A DNA stretch of 64,000 nucleotides, taken from Falsihalocynthiibacter arcticus (GTDB taxonomy: Bacteria; Pseudomonadota; Alphaproteobacteria; Rhodobacterales; Rhodobacteraceae). The position numbers and the translations under genes were made by a program. Where the stretch lies: the NCBI RefSeq assembly GCF_000812665.2, contig NZ_CP014327.1, forward strand, positions 2,261,501 to 2,325,500, written 5' to 3'. Below the pieces are notes generated by a model. The model ran no database searches and was not told the origin of the DNA. It saw only the letters and a list, made by a program, of their open reading frames with translations. Each line of letters starts with the position of its first letter. Positions within the stretch are counted from its first letter, which is position 1. Shown piece after piece: positions 12,612-21,513 of the stretch.

Positions 12612-13124
12612 CGGCGGGGCGTTTCATTTGGAAACTTTCTTATTAAACAAGTGGTTGAAGAGCTTAGACGCGAGTTTGAAGCTCTCGAGACCTTCGTTAC
12701 TCTCTCACCCATTCCGGGGTTGCGGCGCTGTGTGAAAAAGGCCGCTGAAGGCGGAGCAGAAATTGAATTAACTGAGGATGAACTATCGCTGATTACCGTG
12801 CTAGAGGAGTCCGATACCCTGCCTTCCGAACCAGACATGCAGGCTGAATTCAATCAGTTAGCCGCGAAGTACTTCGTATATGGCAAGTCATCTCGAGGAG
12901 GACCCGCTGATCCGGTAGCGAGATTTCACCTGGGCAACGGGGCCTGTCTGGAACGTATAAATCCAGTGGCTGACCTCAGTACACGCGGCGTATCGACCTC
13001 TTGGGGTGGCATGGTGAACTACCTCTACGATCTTAAAAACATTGAACGAAATCACGAAGCCTTTGCGAATGGTGGAGATGTTATTTGTTCCGCCGCTGTA
13101 AAGCGCGCGGCTAACGGAAACTAA
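12612..13124 (+). pseudogene. Malonyl-CoA decarboxylase, C-terminal fragment
   Basis: From RGVSFGNFLIKQVVEELRRE onward the translation matches the end of malonyl-CoA decarboxylase, including TFVTLSPIPG, DPVARFHLGNGACLERIN and MVNYLYDLKNIERNHEAF. The enzyme converts malonyl-CoA to acetyl-CoA and CO2. Only about 170 of roughly 430 residues are left; upstream in the same frame is sequence antisense to the Hsp70-like fragment, so the 5' part was lost by a rearrangement at about 12.57-12.61 kb. It sits 11 bases before matB, its usual partner. Confidence 0.85.
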
Positions 13125-13135
13125 GGAACATTCAG

Positions 13136-14662
13136 ATGTACAATTCGAACCACCTTGCATGCAGACTGCGTGTCTCGTCTCTTGATAAAACAGATTTGGT
13201 TTTTGCAAAGCGCTCTGGTGCGGCTGACGTCACCTATCAAGATTTGTGGCAACTCGCAGAGAAATATGCAGCGGTACTCGTGGGCTTGGGTCTCACATCC
13301 GGAGATCGGGTTGCAGTGCAGGTCGAAAAATCTGTCGAAATGATAGGGCTATATCTTGGAACAATATTGGCTGGCGGTGTGTTTTTGCCACTAAATTCAG
13401 ATTATACTCCCACCGAGATCGAATACTTTGTTGCTGATAGTGAACCAGTTCTGTTCGTTTGCACCCCTGATGCCTTTGATGTCTTGTATGAGGTTGCGAC
13501 GAAAAAAGGTGTGCAGTCAGTCCTCTCGCTTGGGGCCGACGGAACAGGAACCTTGGTTGAGAAAGCCCTAGCCCAAGAGGCGGGTTTTGAAGCGGTTAAG
13601 CGGGGAACCGACGATTTGGCCGCAATCCTGTATACCTCCGGCACTACAGGCCGCTCCAAAGGGGCGATGTTAACGCATGGAAATCTGGCTTCAAACGCTG
13701 CAACATTATGCGCGTATTGGCGGTTTTCCAGCGACGATGTCCTGATACATGCTTTGCCGATCTTTCATACGCATGGATTATTTGTCTGCACGAATGTGAT
13801 GCTTATGGCGGGGGCATCATCGTTTTTCTTGACCAGATTCGATCCAGAACAGGTCATTGGATTGATGGAGCAGGCAACGGTTTTGATGGGGGTGCCGACG
13901 TTCTACACCCGCCTGTTGAAGCAACCCGATCTATCTCCCGAAACCGTAAAAAGCATGCGCCTGTTTGTGTCAGGCTCCGCACCGCTGCTGGCGGAGACCA
14001 ATGAGCTTTGGTTGGAGAAAACAGGTCACACAATACTTGAGCGTTATGGAATGACGGAAACCAACATGAACACTTCAAACCCGTATGAGGGCATTCGCAA
14101 GGCCGGAACTGTCGGCTTAGCTTTGCCAGCAGTGGACGTTCGGGTGACTGATCCAAGCTCTGGAGAGCCGCTAGGGCAAGGAGAAGTCGGAAGTATCGAG
14201 GTTAAAGGACCAAACGTATTCCAAGGCTATTGGCGGATGCCAGAGAAGACCCGTGAAGAGCTTCGCCCGAATGGTTACTTTATCACGGGAGACATCGGGA
14301 TGATCGACGAGGATGGATATGTTTCCATCGTCGGAAGGTCAAAAGATCTCGTTATAACAGGCGGGTACAATGTATACCCAAAAGAAATCGAAACCTTGCT
14401 TGATGCAATCACGGGCATTAGGGAGTCTGCGGTGGTAGGTTTGCCTCATGCCGATTTCGGGGAAGGGGTTGCCGCCGTCATAGTGACTGAGGGCGGCGCT
14501 GTCCTCTCCGAACAGGACGTTCTCGCGGCTATTGCCTCAAAGGTGGCCCGTTACAAACAACCTAAAATTCTTTTTTTCGTTGATGACTTACCACGCAACA
14601 CAATGGGAAAAGTTCAAAAAAATATACTTCGTAAGAGATTCCAAACGGCCTTTCACCCGTGA
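13136..14662 (+). CDS. matB: Malonyl-CoA synthetase
   Basis: This is an intact 508-residue AMP-forming acyl-CoA synthetase. The P-loop-like motif ILYTSGTTGRSKG lies at about residues 162-174, RYGMTETNM at about 302-310, TGDIGMIDEDG marks the hinge region, and the adenylation lysine is in PRNTMGKVQKN near the end. The Arg/Ser-rich pocket and the neighbouring malonyl-CoA decarboxylase remnant support malonate as substrate (malonate + CoA + ATP to malonyl-CoA). A ribosome-binding site AAGGAAC precedes the ATG. With matA broken, its product would need another sink, such as a second decarboxylase or fatty-acid synthesis. Confidence 0.88.
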   Translation: MYNSNHLACRLRVSSLDKTDLVFAKRSGAADVTYQDLWQLAEKYAAVLVGLGLTSGDRVAVQVEKSVEMIGLYLGTILAGGVFLPLNSDYTPTEIEYFVADSEPVLFVCTPDAFDVLYEVATKKGVQSVLSLGADGTGTLVEKALAQEAGFEAVKRGTDDLAAILYTSGTTGRSKGAMLTHGNLASNAATLCAYWRFSSDDVLIHALPIFHTHGLFVCTNVMLMAGASSFFLTRFDPEQVIGLMEQATVLMGVPTFYTRLLKQPDLSPETVKSMRLFVSGSAPLLAETNELWLEKTGHTILERYGMTETNMNTSNPYEGIRKAGTVGLALPAVDVRVTDPSSGEPLGQGEVGSIEVKGPNVFQGYWRMPEKTREELRPNGYFITGDIGMIDEDGYVSIVGRSKDLVITGGYNVYPKEIETLLDAITGIRESAVVGLPHADFGEGVAAVIVTEGGAVLSEQDVLAAIASKVARYKQPKILFFVDDLPRNTMGKVQKNILRKRFQTAFHP

Positions 14663-14891
14663 AAGAAAAGGGAATGAGGGGACCTTAGCAGGTGTGGCAT
14701 CGCGAATGCGGTAATCTTTGGACGCATAAAGACGGTCGGTCGCGACGATACATCGGAAATTCGATGGGATATCAAAGTCAAATACTCCAGCAGTTCACTT
14801 GCCCCTCCCTGAGCTTCGGTCTTTAACGGGTTGTGCAACGACACCCGTGCGGCTCCCTGTCTGCGCAGGTCTGGGTCAAAGGGATATCACA

Positions 14892-15797
14892 TTGCTTTTC
14901 TCCACCATCTGGCCCCTTTTCGCGCTGATCTGCCTTGGATATATCCTTGTCCGGCGTGGCTTTCCTGATCCCAGCTTCTGGCCCGCCGCCGAACGGATTA
15001 ACTATTTTCTGCTCTTCCCGGCCCTTCTGGTCAGCAGTTTGGCAGATGCCCCCGTCCGCGACCCACAGTTGCTGCGTCTGGGCGGTTCGGCCGTTGTAAT
15101 CATTCTGTTCGCCGCACTCGCCCTGGCCCTGGCCCGACGCGCCCACCCCATGCCCGCCACCCGCTTCGGCCCACTGCTGCAAGGCACGGTGCGCTTCAAC
15201 ACCTATCTGGGGCTGGCCATCGTTGCCACCTTGGCCGGACCCGTGGGGATCGAACGGGCGGCGCTTTACCTTGCCATCGCCGTGCCCTTGGTCAACGTCC
15301 TGTCGATCATGGGCCTGACCGAGTCCGGTCATGCCCGCCGCCCCCTTGCCATGCTCCGCACCATGACGCGCAATCCGCTGATCCTGGCATGTCTGGGGGG
15401 CATCGCGCTGGCGCTGACTGGATGGGGCTTACCCTTCGGCACTGGGCGCTTCCTTGACCTTCTAGCGCAAGCCAGCCTGCCGCTTGGCCTGCTCTGCGTG
15501 GGGGCCGCCCTGCAACCCGCCGCCCTGCGTCGCGACGGGCTAACCCTAGCTACAGCCGGCGCCCTTCGCCTCCTGCTGATGCCTCTGCTCGCAGCGCTCA
15601 TCGCGCGCGCCGTCGGCCTTAGTGGGGTCGAGGCGCTGGTGTTGGTCGTTTTTTCAGCTATCCCCACGGCCCCCACTTCCTATGTGTTGACCCGGCAACT
15701 GAACGGCGACGGCACGTTGATGGCGGGTATAGTCACCTCCCAGACCATTGCCGCCATCGCCACAATTCCACTGGTCCTGTGGGTCCTCGCCCCTTGA
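14892..15797 (+). CDS. AEC-family transporter, possibly for malonate
   Basis: This is a 301-residue inner-membrane protein with about ten TM helices and the auxin-efflux-carrier fold: an N-terminal IWPLFALICLGYILVRRG, NTYLGLAI mid-way and PTAPTSYVLTRQLNGD near the end. I chose the TTG at 14892 because AAAGGGATATCACA precedes it and the product then begins at the family's usual position. Malonate carriers of the MdcF type belong to this family, and matB lies upstream, so malonate uptake is a reasonable inference. Base composition is clearly more GC-rich than matB, suggesting a different origin. Confidence 0.75.
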   Translation: MLFSTIWPLFALICLGYILVRRGFPDPSFWPAAERINYFLLFPALLVSSLADAPVRDPQLLRLGGSAVVIILFAALALALARRAHPMPATRFGPLLQGTVRFNTYLGLAIVATLAGPVGIERAALYLAIAVPLVNVLSIMGLTESGHARRPLAMLRTMTRNPLILACLGGIALALTGWGLPFGTGRFLDLLAQASLPLGLLCVGAALQPAALRRDGLTLATAGALRLLLMPLLAALIARAVGLSGVEALVLVVFSAIPTAPTSYVLTRQLNGDGTLMAGIVTSQTIAAIATIPLVLWVLAP

Positions 15798-16170
15798 CAC
15801 CACCCGATGTTTTAGAACTCCCGCTGACAGGCACTCCACCTCATACAATCACGCCACCTTCGGGTGTCTCGCGGAGGCTACGCCGCGGAATGCAGCGGTC
15901 GATGAATGACCGGTAGCGGCCGTTCTTACCATTGCCCGAAAAGTGCAACTACGTCACCGTTCAATTCGAACTTCGCTCAAGCCTGTAAAATAGCATCCAA
16001 GCCGAACTCTCTAATTGAAATTACACATATAAATCAAAGATTTACCTGTAGATAGCGGGGAAATTTGCATTGCGCGTAACCTAGATCTAAATGCCTGGGC
16101 AGAAGGCCATAGAAAGTGCGAACAATAACCCATCTCCCACCGATCGAAACCGAGAATTAGGACGGTTTAG
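15798..16170. other. Non-coding gap between convergent genes
   Basis: No gene is supported here. The stretch aatag-atccaag-cgaactc around 15988-16010 loosely resembles the sequence before the 20-bp repeat copy at 57.98 kb. No clear terminator with a T-run was found, although both flanking genes end into this gap. Confidence 0.4.
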
Positions 16171-17241
16171 TTATCGGGATTCAGGAAAAATGTGTGCCTG
16201 GCTAGGATCGAAGTCCAGATTTACAGCTGTCCCTGGTGTCTGGATGCTGTCCTCAGACAGGGCCGCGATAATCTTACTGCCATCGGCGAGTGCGATGTCG
16301 ATCACCGTTTCACTTCCCAACCGTTCTGTCAGGATGACCTTGCCATGTAGCCTACCTGCTTCATCACCGGCTGGGTGCAAATACTGAGGGCGAATTCCCA
16401 TTGTCGCGGTCTGGCCTATTGTAAAACTGCGCCCTTTGTGGGGTACCTCGATTTGATCAAGTGACGCATTGCTGACCGACACTGTGGTTTCGTTTGCCGC
16501 GTCCACGGTCACACTAAGAAAATTCATCGAGGGCGCGCCCAGAAAACCTGCAACGAACAGATTGGCTGGTTCGTGATACAACTCCATCGGGGCACCAGTC
16601 TGCATGACCTTTCCGTCTTTTAAAACCACGATTTTGTCGGCCAATGTCATCGCTTCGACCTGATCGTGGGTGACGTAGATCATTGTGGCACCAAGGTCTT
16701 GGTGCAGCTTGCCGATCTCCATCCGCATGTCCATGCGAAGGGCTGCGTCGAGGTTGGATAGCGGTTCGTCAAACAAGAAAACCTTGGGGTCGCGCACAAT
16801 TGCGCGGCCAATGGCGACACGCTGGCGTTGCCCACCCGACAATTCCGAAGGGCGGCGGTCCAGCAAGTGTTCCATTTGCAAGATTCGGGCAGCCTCGGCG
16901 ACCTTTTCTGCTTTCTCGGCCTTGCCCACTTTGTTGATCGTCAGACCAAAAGCCACGTTTTCGCGCACAGTCATGTGCGGGAATATCGCGTAGGACTGGA
17001 ACACCATAGCGATACCTCGTTTAGACGGTTCCAGATCATTGGCCCGCTGTCCGTCGATTTCAAGCGTACCATCGGTGATGTCTTCAAGGCCTGCGATCAT
17101 CCGCAGCAGGGTGGATTTGCCGCAGCCCGACGGGCCCACGAAGACGACGAATTCGCCATCATCGATGTCGATATCGACTCCTTTGATGACCTCGACTGGG
17201 CCGTAGTTTTTACGAAGGCCGCGCAGTTTGACTTTGGCCAT
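16171..17241 (-). CDS. Sugar ABC transporter ATP-binding protein (UgpC/MalK type)
   Basis: This 356-residue ATPase has Walker [10 protein letters not shown] (about residues 37-45), signature [10 protein letters not shown], Walker [14 protein letters not shown], the switch His in [14 protein letters not shown] and a C-terminal TOBE/MalK-like regulatory domain from about residue 235. It powers the importer encoded by the permeases upstream. It is the last gene of the operon, 3 bases after the glycosidase. Such subunits are sometimes shared between several sugar transporters. Confidence 0.93.
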   Translation of the reverse strand: MAKVKLRGLRKNYGPVEVIKGVDIDIDDGEFVVFVGPSGCGKSTLLRMIAGLEDITDGTLEIDGQRANDLEPSKRGIAMVFQSYAIFPHMTVRENVAFGLTINKVGKAEKAEKVAEAARILQMEHLLDRRPSELSGGQRQRVAIGRAIVRDPKVFLFDEPLSNLDAALRMDMRMEIGKLHQDLGATMIYVTHDQVEAMTLADKIVVLKDGKVMQTGAPMELYHEPANLFVAGFLGAPSMNFLSVTVDAANETTVSVSNASLDQIEVPHKGRSFTIGQTATMGIRPQYLHPAGDEAGRLHGKVILTERLGSETVIDIALADGSKIIAALSEDSIQTPGTAVNLDFDPSQAHIFPESR

Positions 17242-17244
17242 GAT

Positions 17245-18237
17245 TTACTCCGTCGCTTTGAGGTGAGGGACAATTTTGAGCAACCCGTCCGAGGTCACGA
17301 TGACGGGTTCCGGGTCCATAATATGGCCGATGAAATCGACGCCATCTGGGCGGTCTGCGAAGCCAAGAATGACGAGACCATCACCGCTGTCCACGATCCG
17401 AGCCGCATAGCGGCGGCAGGGCAGATCGCCGTCGAGAAAATCCGGTGCGATGCGCCATGATCCACGGGGGCCGTCGCCGATCAGATAGTGGTTGCCCGTC
17501 ACGGGGCCACCTTTTGTAATTCGCGCCTGTTCTTTGGAGAAGTGTTCGGCTGCTGTGCAGAACAGACAATACCACCGACCGCCCACTTCAAACACCTGTG
17601 GGACTTCAAGCTGGCCATAACCCCCAGTGAACACGGGCGGTTGCAAGTTCCAGTCAAAGCCGTCCGGCGAGGTCGCAAAACCGATGCAGCCGCCGGCATT
17701 TGGCTCCAACACATCCTCGGCACGCGCGGTAAAATACATCAGCCATCCGTCTCCTTCAGGGTCTTTCATGACCCAAGGGTCGCGCATGGCGCGGTCGTGC
17801 CATTTGCCCGTGTGCTCGACCTCGTAATGGTGCGCATTCGGCCCTTCAAAATCGAGGGTCAGGCCATCTTTGCCCACCCGGGCCCAGTTGTGCATATCGG
17901 TCGAGGTCGCATGTCCGATCCGCTGGATCTTGCCTTGCTCAGCTTTGCTGGTGCCCGTGTAGTAAAGGTGCCACAGCCCGTCGTCGCCCTTGACTGTCGA
18001 TCCCGTCCAAGTCGTGTAATCGTCCCAAGCGGGGCTTTCGCTGGGGAGAAACGTTTCGCCCAAATGGGTCCAGTTGATGAGGTCCGTCGATGTCGCATGG
18101 CCGTAGCTGACATTGAAGTGGCGCAATTCAGGGTCACCGATAGAGCGAGGTGCCTTGAGAAAATAGCCGTGCCAGACGTCCCCGTCATGCACATACCAAC
18201 TGTCCCAGACAAAATGATCTTTTAGAGCGAGTACCAT
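17245..18237 (-). CDS. Five-bladed beta-propeller glycosidase (GH32/43/68-like), cytoplasmic
   Basis: This 330-residue enzyme has no signal peptide. The retaining beta-fructosidase triad can be traced: Asp12 in VWDSW (nucleophile position), Asp153 in MRDPWV (transition-state Asp of the RDP motif) and Glu211 in LEVPQVF (acid/base, where GH32 has ECP). Repeating propeller strands (YGHATSTDLINW, IGHATSTDMHNW, IGFATSPDGFDW) support the fold. It sits between permease and ATPase genes of a sugar importer, so it probably cleaves the imported oligosaccharide, perhaps a fructoside. The exact substrate and the GH family number are uncertain. Confidence 0.75.
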   Translation of the reverse strand: MVLALKDHFVWDSWYVHDGDVWHGYFLKAPRSIGDPELRHFNVSYGHATSTDLINWTHLGETFLPSESPAWDDYTTWTGSTVKGDDGLWHLYYTGTSKAEQGKIQRIGHATSTDMHNWARVGKDGLTLDFEGPNAHHYEVEHTGKWHDRAMRDPWVMKDPEGDGWLMYFTARAEDVLEPNAGGCIGFATSPDGFDWNLQPPVFTGGYGQLEVPQVFEVGGRWYCLFCTAAEHFSKEQARITKGGPVTGNHYLIGDGPRGSWRIAPDFLDGDLPCRRYAARIVDSGDGLVILGFADRPDGVDFIGHIMDPEPVIVTSDGLLKIVPHLKATE

Positions 18238-18240
18238 AGA

Positions 18241-19119
18241 TCAGCCTTTCACGCCGGTTGAGGCAATCGACGCGATAAACGCGCGTTGCAAGACAAGATA
18301 AAAGGCCAGAACCGGCACCGTGATGACGGTCAGATAGGCCATGATTTCCCCCCATGCGGGGTTGAGTTGGAAGTAGTAGCCAAGGCCCACCATGACGGGA
18401 CGATAGGTTTCCTGCTGCACCACGATCAGCGGCCAGAGGTATTGGTTATACATCACTAGAAATTTCAGGATCGCGGCGGTGGCGATCACAGGCCCCGCGA
18501 GCGGCATGACTACGCGGCGGTAAATCTGCCACCATGATGCGCCCTCTACGCGGCTCGCTTCGATCAGATCGCTCGGTAGGTCTTTAAAAAACTGCACGAA
18601 CAGGAAGATCGTCAAACCGTCCGCAATCCAAGGGATAACCTGCACGCGGTAGGTGTTTAGCCAGCCAATCTCGAACCCTTCAAATCCGATCCATGGCAGT
18701 TTGCTGACCAGCAACAAAAGCGGGATGGCGATGGTTTCAAACGGGACGATGAGTGTCGCCAGAACGATGGACAGCAACACGTCACGACCCTTCCAGTTCA
18801 TGAACACGAAGGAGAACGCGGCGAGCGAGCAAAATAGCAGCGACAACAGCACTGTCACCCCAGTCACCAGCACGGAATTGAAGATGAACGTGGCCACCGG
18901 AGCTCGGTTGAACGCGGCGGTATAATTGTCGAAACTCACATCGCCCACAGGCAGGAAAGCCCGAATGCTCGACGTGTCGCGCAACAATTGCAGATCGGGC
19001 TTGAGGCTCGACATGACCATGAACACCAACGGAAAGATAAAGATGATCGCGATGAGCGTCAGGACCACATACCGCATGATCAGGCGCAGACCGTGGTTGT
19101 CGGAAGCAATGGCCGCCAT
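18241..19119 (-). CDS. Sugar ABC transporter permease (MalG type)
   Basis: This 292-residue inner-membrane protein has six TM helices. The EAA loop that docks the ATPase is EASRVEGASWWQIYRRVVMP (about residues 190-210). The C-terminal helix and the MKG-like end (STGVKG) are typical of the second permease of CUT1 sugar importers. It starts one base after the first permease gene's stop. Confidence 0.92.
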   Translation of the reverse strand: MAAIASDNHGLRLIMRYVVLTLIAIIFIFPLVFMVMSSLKPDLQLLRDTSSIRAFLPVGDVSFDNYTAAFNRAPVATFIFNSVLVTGVTVLLSLLFCSLAAFSFVFMNWKGRDVLLSIVLATLIVPFETIAIPLLLLVSKLPWIGFEGFEIGWLNTYRVQVIPWIADGLTIFLFVQFFKDLPSDLIEASRVEGASWWQIYRRVVMPLAGPVIATAAILKFLVMYNQYLWPLIVVQQETYRPVMVGLGYYFQLNPAWGEIMAYLTVITVPVLAFYLVLQRAFIASIASTGVKG

Positions 19120-19120
19120 G

Positions 19121-20188
19121 TTATTTCTCCCGCGTGAGGTAGCGTTGGGTGATGCTGATGGTCAGCACGAGGAGGAACAGGATCACCGAAATCGTGGAGC
19201 CTCCCGAGATGTCCTGTTTGCCGTACCCCCGTTCAACCGCCTGAAACACGACCGTCGAGGTACTGTCGAGAGGTCCGCCGTTTGTCATCACGTCGATCTG
19301 CGCGAACAGGGCGAACGCCTGCATGGTGATGACGATCAGCACAAGGACGGCAGTATTGCGTAGTCCCGGCCAAGTGACATAGCGGAAGGTCTGAAATTTG
19401 GACGCGCCTTCGATCGAGGACGCTTCATAGAGTGTGGGCGAGATTGTTTGCAGCCCTGACAACCAGATCACCATGTGAAACCCCACGGCTTGCCATATCG
19501 ACATGGCCATGATCGCGCCAAGAGCGGTGTCTTTGTTGCCGAGCCAGTCGCGCCCTTCAAACATGCCGAAACTGAAGGTGCCGAGAATCGAGTTCAGCAG
19601 GCCGTCCTCCGCATACAGAAACCGCCACAGCAGCGAGACCACGACGATGGAGACCACAACCGGCATGAAATAGATCGCACGATAGACGTTGATCCCCCTC
19701 AGACGCTGGTTGATTAGCAACGCCAGTCCCAATGCGATCGCGCCCTGCACGGGGGCGACCACCAGTACGAACATTAATGTGTTGCGCAGGGATTTCCAGA
19801 ACACCAAGTCTGTTGCCACGACGACCTTTGCCGTGTCGCCGGAATGCCAGCGGAACCACTCGCGCATACCTGCGTATTGCTGGAAGTCAGGGTTGTTGCG
19901 GGTGAATGTGCGCACACGTGGGTATTCTGGAGTGCCGTCCGCATCGCGGATCACCGCGCCGGCGTCATCCGTTTCGGGCTCGATCGACAGCACCGAAATG
20001 CTCAGCAAGTTGCGGTAGTTGTCCAGCCCTACGAATTCGGTCGGGTTGGGCGAAATCAGGCGCTGGTTGGTCAGCGACAAAAAAAAGGCGAAAAAGAAGG
20101 GCACCACGATAAACAGCGTCAGCAGGCCAAAGCCCGGCAGGGCAAACGCCCAACCTGCACGGTTCGATGTTGTTAATTTAGATGCCAT
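19121..20188 (-). CDS. Sugar ABC transporter permease (MalF type)
   Basis: This 355-residue permease has six core TM helices and an extra periplasmic insertion of about 80 residues after the first helix (roughly residues 55-130), as in AglF-type proteins. The EAA motif is EASSIEGASKFQTFRYVTWP. It pairs with the downstream permease. A long hairpin separates it from the binding-protein gene upstream. Confidence 0.92.
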   Translation of the reverse strand: MASKLTTSNRAGWAFALPGFGLLTLFIVVPFFFAFFLSLTNQRLISPNPTEFVGLDNYRNLLSISVLSIEPETDDAGAVIRDADGTPEYPRVRTFTRNNPDFQQYAGMREWFRWHSGDTAKVVVATDLVFWKSLRNTLMFVLVVAPVQGAIALGLALLINQRLRGINVYRAIYFMPVVVSIVVVSLLWRFLYAEDGLLNSILGTFSFGMFEGRDWLGNKDTALGAIMAMSIWQAVGFHMVIWLSGLQTISPTLYEASSIEGASKFQTFRYVTWPGLRNTAVLVLIVITMQAFALFAQIDVMTNGGPLDSTSTVVFQAVERGYGKQDISGGSTISVILFLLVLTISITQRYLTREK

Positions 20189-20209
20189 TGTCTTGATCCT
20201 CCTGAGAGT

Positions 20210-20241
20210 GTTCGGGGGTGGCGGGATCGCCGCCCCCGAAC
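20210..20241 (-). terminator. Intercistronic hairpin after the binding-protein gene
   Basis: A 14-bp inverted repeat with one mismatch (GTTCGGGGG...CCCCCGAAC outer arms) and a 4-base loop lies in the gap between the binding-protein stop and the permease start. No T-run follows. Such hairpins typically stabilise the upstream mRNA or partly terminate, giving more binding protein than permease. Confidence 0.7.
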
Positions 20242-20250
20242 AGTCAGGTT

Positions 20251-21513
20251 TTAGTGGCCGTAGCCGCTGTTGCGCTCGATGTCGGTGTCTATCTCGTCAA
20301 CAGCTGCGTCGAGCGTGTCGGCCACGTCTGCACCATTGGCGATGTCTGCCAGTGCCTTTTCAAACACCTTCGCAGCGACCACGTAGCCCGGAGACACAGG
20401 GCGCACGAGAGCCTGTTCAGCGCTCAGGGCAAAGTAGATATTCAACGGGCCCCCTTGGGCGTAGTTCTCAGTCATATCGGCCGCCGATGTGGTCGACGGG
20501 ATCAGGCCGATACCGTCAGAGAACGCGGCCATATACTTATCTTGCAAGGCGAATTCGATGAACGCATTGGCACCCTCGGCATTCTCGGATGTGGCCGAAA
20601 TACCAAATTGCCAAGACCCAGCCCCAATCACAGACCCGTTGCCAAAGTCAGGAGCGGGCAGGAACACGATATCGTCGACACCACCGTCGATAGCGGCGAC
20701 TGATGCCCAGTTGCCATTCCAACTAAAGCAATATTTGCCATCGATAAAACCGGTGTCACGATCAGCAGGGTCTTGTGATGTGCCTGGTGTATAGCCTTCG
20801 GTGAACAGGGACTGCCACCATTCGCCAAACTCTATTGCCGCATCGCCGTTCAAAGCACCTTCGGCTGTTTGGTAAGTGGAGCGATCAACGATATCGCCAC
20901 CGAATGATTGAAGGAACGGGCTAAACGCATACGGATACCACTCGCCCGTCCATGCCATGCCAACGTCAAACGCATATTCGCATTTGCCCGAGGCTTTGGC
21001 GGCTTCAAGGGCTCCCATGAACTCATCTTTGGTCCATGGTGAAGCTAGCGTCGGTGCGCGCAGGCTGAGTTCGTCCAGTGTGGATTGGCGTGCATAAAGC
21101 GATACGGCGGCGTCCCATAGGCCGACGGAATACAGCTCACCGTCCCAGCGGCCGATGGTGCCCGGAAGGAAGTCGGCGATGATGCTTTCATCGATGGACA
21201 GCGGCTGCATGTAGTTCGCCCAAGCCCAGTTCGGCATCACGGGACCGTCCACGTCGATGATGTCAGGCAGGTTGCCGGCAAGGGCCGCCGCCACAACGGA
21301 ATCATTGTAGCTCCCTTGCGGAAAGCTTTCGAGGCTGACGTCATAATCCGCGTTGGCTGCGTTGAAGTCGGATACGATCTGATTGATCAGCGCGCTTTCC
21401 ACTTCGTTGCCGCCGCCATGATACCACATGGTAATATCGGTTTGCGCAGCCGCCATTCCGGCGAGACATGTCGATGCGATAAGCGCACCAACAAGAGTTG
21501 TTTTTAGTTTCAT
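20251..21513 (-). CDS. Sugar ABC transporter substrate-binding protein
   Basis: This 420-residue periplasmic protein has a Sec signal peptide (MKLKTTLVGALIASTCLAGM, cleavage near AAAQ-TD) and a CUT1 family-1 solute-binding fold: ITMWYHGGGNEVESALINQI at the N-terminus and NAFIEFALQDKYMAAFSD late. It delivers the sugar to the permease pair downstream. The start overlaps the stop of the LacI-type regulator gene (ATGA). Confidence 0.92.
   Translation of the reverse strand: MKLKTTLVGALIASTCLAGMAAAQTDITMWYHGGGNEVESALINQIVSDFNAANADYDVSLESFPQGSYNDSVVAAALAGNLPDIIDVDGPVMPNWAWANYMQPLSIDESIIADFLPGTIGRWDGELYSVGLWDAAVSLYARQSTLDELSLRAPTLASPWTKDEFMGALEAAKASGKCEYAFDVGMAWTGEWYPYAFSPFLQSFGGDIVDRSTYQTAEGALNGDAAIEFGEWWQSLFTEGYTPGTSQDPADRDTGFIDGKYCFSWNGNWASVAAIDGGVDDIVFLPAPDFGNGSVIGAGSWQFGISATSENAEGANAFIEFALQDKYMAAFSDGIGLIPSTTSAADMTENYAQGGPLNIYFALSAEQALVRPVSPGYVVAAKVFEKALADIANGADVADTLDAAVDEIDTDIERNSGYGH

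Noticed and set aside
14650-14665. CTTTCAC-CC-GTGAAAG inverted repeat at the matB stop as terminator
   Set aside because: The stem is short, the loop is only two bases and no T-run follows.
14653-14844. 63-residue minus-strand frame between matB and the transporter as a regulator remnant
   Set aside because: No helix-turn-helix or known motif could be identified.
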